A stretch of DNA of 62,000 bases from Mesostigma viride. Taxonomy: Eukaryota > Streptophyta > Mesostigmatophyceae > Mesostigmatales > Mesostigmataceae. The stretch lies in contig RPFO01000082.1 in assembly GCA_009746045.1 (NCBI GenBank), forward strand, positions 1,164,177 to 1,226,176. The letters run 5' to 3'. Positions 56,684 through 62,000 of the stretch are shown one piece after another. A model generated the notes under the pieces. That model was not told the DNA's origin, searched no databases, and was given only the letters and a program-made list of their open reading frames with translations. Made by a program: the position numbers and the translations under genes. Each line of letters begins with the position of its first letter. The first letter of the stretch is position 1.

Positions 56684-59225
56684 ATGGACGCCGGCTGGGT
56701 GACCATCCTAATTGCCGCGATCCTGCTGTGGCCGCTCACTGGTATCGTCGCCTCCCGTGCCCCACTAAATTGCTCGGCGGTGGAGCAAGCCTGGTCGAGA
56801 TGGCACCAGCAGTATCAGGCCTTACGGGAACAAGGGCGGAAATCCAGCCAAGTATACACGAGCAGAGACGCGCTGGCGGGAGAGCTTGGGTGTGACGCGT
56901 ACCAGCTCTTCGGAGTGACTTTTCCTGGATATCTCGAGTCCACCCTGGATGGGTACCTGACAAGGATGCCAGGTTTTTCGAGGCCATCAAGGCTCGCCAG
57001 CACACCTGGCACGGCAAGCTCTCCAATGGTCTGCGGTGCCCTTGCAGCCACCCTCTCTCTGTGGACGAGGTGACGGATGGTGGGATTAAATCCATGCTGT
57101 GGTCTGCATGCGCTGGACAACGAGGCGGGGACGGAGCGGCAGAAGACCAACTCCCAGCCGCTGCATGAGCTGGTCGCGCCACACCCGGACAGCATCGTGC
57201 TGGTGAGCACTCTATGCTACAGTGGCCGCATCATGCTGGTCAGCAGCACACCCTATAGTGACCATGCTGGTGAGCACACCACACCCTATCTATAGCGACC
57301 ATGCTGGTGAGCACACCACTCCCTATAGCGACCATGCTGGTGAGCACAGCACACCCTATCTATAGTGACCATGCTGGTGAGCACACCACACCCTACGGCG
57401 ACCATGCTGGTGAGCACATCACACCCTATATAGTGACCATGCTGGTAAGCACACCACTCCCTATAGCGACCATGCTGGTAAGCTGCCATTCACTATAGCC
57501 GGGATGCATCCAACGGTAAGACGGTGGACCCCTGCCCCCCCCCCCCCTTGCCTCACAGCAACTGACAAGACTGGACAGGAAGCTGAAAGATTAATACTAC
57601 TATTATGTAAACACCCGGACTGTCGCCTCGCAGGGGATGGCCACGTAAAGGTACCCAAGCCGCCTGCCCCAGCAAGACCTGCTTTGCCCAAGGAACACTT
57701 TTTTATGTCAATCTGTGATAGGACCACCGTCCGTTCATTCATTCACGCGCCTCTAATGGGGGGGTCACGGGGTACTAGCAACTTTTTGAGTAGGTTCCTT
57801 TCATCCGTGACGGATGCACACAGCAAGGGCCAGTAGGTACTTTTCATCCGTGACAGATGCACACAACAAATGAGCACTACAGGAACAAGTGAGCACTACA
57901 GGAACAAATGAGCACTATAGTAGCGAATGAGCACTATAGGAACAAATGAGCTCTATAGGAACAAATGAGCATTATGGTATCAAATGTGGTGGCGCGTGGC
58001 GCGTGCAGCTAGGTGGGCCACAGCGCCAAGATGGAGTATATGGGCAATGAGACGGGGGAATGGATCGACCGCCACGCAACAGTGATGCGCTTCAACACCA
58101 ACTGGCGGGAGGACCAGCGCCACCTGGCAGGCTCCAAGCGCGACGTCTGGGTCACGGGGGACTACCGGGTACGACCGCGGCTGTACCGATAGGGGCGAAG
58201 CAATGTCTGTAGAGTGGGTAGGCACGGTTGTACTACACTGTATAGGGGCGGTTGTGTTGTTGTGTCCGTGCTCGGAGGAATGAATGATTGCATGAATGAA
58301 GTGGCCATCTAACGTCCAATTTGAAGCGTACGCGTATTGCGCAGTTTATAAATAGTGCGAATGCGTTGCTTCGGGGCCGTGTGTGCGTTCATGCTTGGAT
58401 TTGGCAGTGGGCTAAAGCTTATGTTCAACAGAATTAGTAAAGAAATGAGTGCCTCACTTGCCCTTCAAAAAGAGCCGCCCCCTGTGCACAGGCAGTCTCC
58501 AGACAAGAGCACTACTGAGTATATAGTATCCAGCCTTGACCGCGGTTGCTTGTTCTCCCTTGCTTATTGCATGCGCCGCCCTTGCCGCCCGCCTCCCTTC
58601 CAATCAGTCCGCCTGCGGGTGTTTATATCCCAGCTGCTGCTCGCCTGAGCAGCTGGCCGCGCTGTGGGAGCGCGTGGGCCCCCACGCGAAGTTGTACAAT
58701 GGGAACCGCCCAGATGGCCACGAGCAACGGAGCGGCATGGCGTTCACCCACTGGTCCTCGGGACCCTTCCTCTGGAACTACTATCTGTGGCGTAAGAGCC
58801 ACGACCACCCGCACATGCGCACAGCGTTTCCTTACCTCAAGCCCACGCGCACTGGCATGACGGGCCTCTTTGGTCTCCTCATCCACAACGTAGCCCCCAA
58901 GGTGGTCGGCTTTGACACGGGGGGTTGCCTGCATGCACACTACTACGAGGTGCTGCACGCGCGCGATCTGTTTGCGCAGAAGAAAGGCGACGTGCTGATC
59001 CCAGTCAAGCCGCTCAACCACTACCGCCACGAGGCGGCCATCCTGAGCGAGCTGAACGAGGCCGGGCTGATCCGAATCGTGGAGCCCCCGGTGGCGGAGA
59101 AATGCCCTGACGGCGTCGTGAAAGCGGTTCACCACACGCTGCCCCAGCCGGGGCTGAGAGGGCCGAGCCCCCTGGGCGGCACCCTGGCCACGCCTGCCAG
59201 CTCGGGTGCTCCGATTGACACTTAA
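56684..59225 (+). CDS. GT29 family (sialyltransferase-like) type II Golgi glycosyltransferase (3 exons)
   Basis: Exons: 56684-57202, 58013-58168 and about 58653-59225 (TAA), encoding about 415 aa. GT29 enzymes transfer a nonulosonic acid sugar (sialic acid, or Kdo-like sugars in plants and algae) from a CMP donor in the Golgi. Residues 6-23 (VTILIAAILLWPLTGIVA) form a signal anchor. Exon 2 opens with the large sialylmotif: VGHSAKMEYMGNETGEWID, then HATVMRFN. Exon 3 has a small-motif-like PTRTGMTGLFGLLI...VVGFDTGG (about 289-316), then HAHYYE (319-324) and LNHYRHEAAIL (346-356), matching motifs III and VS, though the H-to-E spacing is one residue short of the usual HX4E. The Cys normally at the start of the large motif is not seen. 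Exon 1 needs two compensating shifts (about 56957 and 57100), between which the good frame reads DARFFEAIKARQHTWHGKLS and LRCPCSHPLSVDEV. These are either assembly errors or early decay. The intron 1 acceptor is CTAG|GTGGGC. The exon 3 acceptor could also be 3 bases earlier. Confidence 0.82.
57203..57490. repeat. Minisatellite of splice-donor-like units in GT29 intron 1
   Basis: The real donor reads ATCGTGCTG|GTGAGCAC at 57194-57210. Directly after it come seven units of 31-38 bp, each with ACCATGCTGGTGAGCAC or ATGCTGGTAAGC (57261, 57299, 57331, 57369, 57401, 57437 and 57470) followed by CACACCCTATA-type spacer. Confidence 0.9.
57799..57990. repeat. Short tandem repeats late in GT29 intron 1
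   Basis: Two copies of CTTTTCATCCGTGACGGATG with CACACA are followed by six units of ATGAGCACTATAGGAACAA (about 19-20 bp). Confidence 0.85.
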
Positions 59226-59446
59226 GGGAGAAAACAAAGTAGGTTTGTGGCGAGGTGGCCGTCCCGTCGTGGGGAGCGCTCCTTGAATCACTGCCACATG
59301 GTGGCCGCGTGTACAAGAAGGGAAAGAGCTGATCCTCATGCCAGTGGGTGGATCCATTTTAGTTCTGCACCAGCAGAAGTGTGGACTCCGCCTGGCAGCA
59401 CAGTGTGGTAGGCTGGGTTGTCATTTGTATTATTATTATTATTATT
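59226..59446. other. GT29 3' flank and (ATT)n run
   Basis: This is the presumed 3' UTR of the GT29 gene, ending in a TATTATT run (about 59427-59446) that borders the next element. Confidence 0.5.
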
Positions 59447-59447
59447 C

Positions 59448-59684
59448 ATGTCCCACGTAGCTCCCACAAAAACCAGCATCTTCATTAAAACAATAAGTGG
59501 AAGCATACATGTGACACTAATTGACATGCCCGGAGGCACGCCGTTCAAGGCCCTTCATGAAGTACGTTGCCCTAGAGGCAACCAAGACACGGGTGGGTGG
59601 GTGGGGAGCAAAGAAAGAGGCCGACAAAACCAGCCAGAGCGGCTTTTAGTCGCAAAACCTCCCTTATCCCTAGCTAACTGACGT
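59448..59684 (+). CDS. Ubiquitin-like mini-ORF in the X repeat
   Basis: From the ATG at 59448 the X block reads SHVAPTKTS, IFIKTISGSIHVTLIDMPGG and TPFKALHEV. The spacing of IFxKTxxGxxxxxL resembles the first beta-hairpin of ubiquitin-like folds. The second X copy (60028-60183) has the same frame with one extra codon, so the difference between copies is a multiple of three. After X the two frames differ: the first ends at about 59681 and the second after ten codons. No diglycine end or full ubiquitin fold is present. It may be a fragment of a larger element protein or chance similarity. Confidence 0.3.
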
Positions 59685-60155
59685 CATTAAACCCTTATGT
59701 TTAGTGGATGCTAGTAAGACGCTAACCGTACAGACCGGGGGTAGAATATCCCGAATCTGCACGGCTAGTATTAAATAATGCGTAGGTTGTTCTTTTCAGG
59801 GGCACTGCACCTCACGCCCCGTTCCGCCCGGGTATAATCAACCCAAGCGCGGAACGCACATTTTATTTAATTCATTTTTCAACCATGCACTATATTGCAT
59901 CTACTAATCACAAAAGCTCTAGCCAAACAGCTACGAGTAAACACTACGACCTATAAGCCGCTCATCCAGCGGCCTCTTGTTCCCGCATTCACGTATAGAA
60001 GAAACTCCGTTCAAAGAACCCCGATTCATGTCCCACGTAGCTCCCACAAAAACCAGCATCTTCATTAAAACAATAAGTGGAAGCATACATGTGTCAACAC
60101 TAATTGACATGCCCGGAGGCACGCCGTTCAAGGCCCTTCATGAAGTACGTTGCCC

Positions 60156-60989
60156 AATCACCCCCGCCCTGGCTTTCCCTTGAAGCCGCACTCCACCTTG
60201 CTCGTTGTCACAAGTGACCGCCCTGCCGCAAAACGGGAGCCCCCCACATCGGGAGGCGTGTGCCCGGCGGCTGTGGATGCATGGCCAGGCCCAAAAAGGC
60301 CCAGCGCATTTGCACTGCGATTGCGCACGGCCAGCCTATCATGACCCCTCTCGGGGCCCCGAGTCGGTACCGCTATGGCCGTCTCCCCATAGACCCGGGG
60401 TGCTTCGAGAAAAAACGTGGACCTAGCCCAGGCCCCGCCAGCCCGGATGCCCGAGGCCACAGCCCCAGGCACCTGGCTGAACGAGAGTCCGTTCAGCCAA
60501 GACCGCATTCCCCCCGAGGTTTCTATGCGTGGGGAAAAAATTTCTAGCTTAGGCGCTTTTCCCATCGCCGTCCCCAGCCCCAACCACCCCCCCTCGGCGG
60601 AAGGCAATTGCAAAGTTTGCTGGCCAGCAGCAATTTCCGAAGAAAAAGCCGCAGGCCGCGGACCGAGACACGGGTCGCCAGTGCCAGCCATCCGGCTCCA
60701 ACCCGGGGTGCAAGCATCCCCAGGTACGGAGCACCAGCTCGCGCACTGGGCCGACCAAGCGACAGTTGAGCACCTGTCACGGCATCCGGCCCACCAAAGA
60801 CCCCAAGCTGGGGAAAAGGTGCGGACCGGAGGTAATCATTTTCTTTTCTTTTAGTTAACCGAGCGAGGAACTACGCCTGGCCGGTTAACAACTGGAAGTC
60901 TCACCACTGGCCAAGTGGCCAGTGCAACCAGTGCTTTTGGGATTTTGCTCCGCAGCACCCATAGCTGCGGCTGCCGCCGCAACGACAAC
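60156..60989 (+). other. Unique interior of the split-repeat element
   Basis: GC-rich sequence with three partly overlapping plus-strand frames. One (about 60605-60855) has a Cys/basic pattern (GRQCQPSGSNPGCKHPQ, then QLSTCHGIRPT, then KRCGP). None has a domain I recognise, and frames change, so I cannot say which, if any, is used. Confidence 0.35.
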
Positions 60990-61407
60990 GAGCAAAGAAA
61001 GAGGCCGACAAAACCAGCCAGAGCGGCTTTTAGTCGCAAAACCTCCCTTATCCCTAGCTAACTGACGTCATTAAACCCTTATGTTTAGTGGATGCTAGTA
61101 AGACGCTAACCGTACAGACCGGGGGTAGAATATCCCGAATCTGCACGGCTAGTATTAAATAATGCGTAGGTTGTTCTTTTCAGGGGCACTGCACCTCACG
61201 CCCCGTTCCGCCCGGGTATAATCAACCCAAGCGCGGAACGCACATTTTATTTAATTCATTTTTCAACCATGCACTATATTGCATCTACTAATCACAAAAG
61301 CTCTAGCCAAACAGCTACGAGTAAACACTACGACCTATAAGCCGCTCATCCAGCGGCCTCTTGTTCCCGCATTCACGTATAGAAGAAACTCCGTTCAAAG
61401 AACCCCG

Positions 61408-61410
<3 letters not shown>

Positions 61411-61440
<30 letters not shown>

Positions 61441-61862
61441 GTTATTATTAATGGATTTTTATGGATTTTTTGAATGCGGCAATCATTCCCCCCAAATGTT
61501 TTTTCTTTTCCTCGTTATTACTATTCAGTATCAGCTAGTCGTGGACGTTAATTCATTCACTTCCATCATCATTTCGTCATAATTCCGTCATCGCGGCTCA
61601 CGGAAGGGCACCACCTAATGCTTGCATCCGTCACCCCCCTATAGTTACCCTGTATAGTGACCGCGGCCTATGATTCTCACCCCTGTCACTACGATGTAGA
61701 CAAATTGCACGTACTATAAGTATATATAAAAGAAGGTGCAATTTGTCTACATGCTATATAGTGACCCTGCAGTGATCGCGGCCTATGAGGGTTATATTTC
61801 TCACACTTGTCACTAGCTAGGAGTTGAGTATTAAATTAAAATTAAATTATAACATGCCTCCT
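61411..61862. other. Spacer with a long hairpin and a local duplication
   Basis: The (ATT)n run ends near 61450. GTAGACAAATTGCAC (61696-61710) pairs perfectly with 61736-61750 across a 25-nt AT-rich loop. The flanks repeat TATAGTGAC...CGCGGCCTATGA...TGTCACT on both sides (about 61652-61690 and 61757-61813). No gene is seen. Confidence 0.55.
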
Positions 61863-62000
61863 ATAGTCAGCAAAAGTTGGTGCGAGAGGTCCCCACCAGT
61901 TCGATTCCGGCCTGGATTCATTTGCAGATCGCGTTTTCCGCGGACCGGCACTGAACGCAAATGGTTTTCACCTTTGTGGCGTGCCAAATCAGAAAATCAG
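61863..62000 (+). mobile_element. Second, 5'-truncated tRNA-like SINE copy
   Basis: It matches the minus-strand unit at about 15335-15470: TATAGTCAGC, GTTGGTGCGAGAGGTCCCC, a B-box AGTTCGATTCC, then ATTCATTTGCAGATCGCG and the shared body. The A-box part is missing and a 3-nt insertion (ACC) precedes the B box. It runs off the right edge. Confidence 0.6.

Larger units (their letters stand above)
59447..61410. mobile_element. Split-direct-repeat element (X-Y-X-Y) between (ATT)n runs
   Basis: Two blocks occur twice in the same order. X is 59447-59572 and 60027-60155. Y is 59606-60026 and 60990-61410. The Y copies are 421 bp each and look identical by eye. X1 and Y1 are 33 bp apart and Y1 joins X2 directly. 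X2 and Y2 are separated by 834 bp of unique sequence with short frames. ATT repeats lie at both outer edges. The order resembles the split direct repeats of DIRS/PAT-type elements, but no recombinase or RT is visible. A head-to-tail dimer of a 1.38-kb element, with one copy internally deleted, fits equally well. Confidence 0.65.

Noticed and set aside
57077-57295. Short frame LHALDNEAGTERQ... as an independent small gene
   Set aside because: It is the end of GT29 exon 1 in frame with its ATG, followed by the donor at 57203.

Overview
The window is nuclear DNA of an unidentified eukaryote. Its genes are split into many short GC-rich exons by introns of about 0.1 to 2 kb, nearly all GT-AG, and the introns and intergenic spacers are full of minisatellites and transposon debris. 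A homologue of the ciliary protein Fritz/WDPCP and a GT29 (sialyltransferase-like) enzyme suggest a flagellated alga or another ciliated unicellular eukaryote. I cannot name the lineage from sequence alone. There are no operons, no Shine-Dalgarno sites and no CRISPR array.

Four protein-coding genes can be rebuilt with splice phases that agree across every junction. (1) 3666-13296 (+): an 11-exon Tup1-type WD40 co-repressor of about 889 aa, with one apparent frameshift in a run of 11 G. (2) 20433-16355 (-): a 5-exon PP2C (PPM) Ser/Thr phosphatase of about 499 aa, with a Cys-rich insertion in its last part. It converges on the Tup1 gene. (3) 28313-44121 (+): a 16-exon homologue of Fritz/WDPCP, a CPLANE subunit, of about 753 aa. 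(4) 56684-59225 (+): a 3-exon type II membrane GT29 glycosyltransferase of about 415 aa, with two compensating frameshifts in exon 1.

Between the genes lie mobile elements. At 1-1835 there are remnants of LINE reverse transcriptase and ORF1. At 13870-15520 there is a family of short inverted-repeat elements and a tRNA-like SINE. At 21880-24220 a LINE ORF2 relic is interrupted by a 659-bp hAT-like element with an 8-bp target duplication, and a TA-flanked mariner/pogo-like MITE follows at 24364-25284. At 44655-54320 there is a nest of at least three LINE families, each with its own simple 3' tail, including two ORF1-only copies in opposite orientation. A 2.3-kb TTAA-flanked element sits inside one of these tails. 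At 59447-61410 there is a split-direct-repeat element with a ubiquitin-like mini-ORF.

The most unusual pattern is in the introns. Many carry tandem arrays whose unit contains, or has been copied from, a 5' or 3' splice site. In several cases the array touches the real splice site. The clearest cases are GT29 intron 1 and Fritz introns after exons 4, 5, 11 and 12. The four genes are unrelated in function (transcriptional repression, dephosphorylation, ciliogenesis, glycosylation), so no shared pathway is inferred from their proximity.
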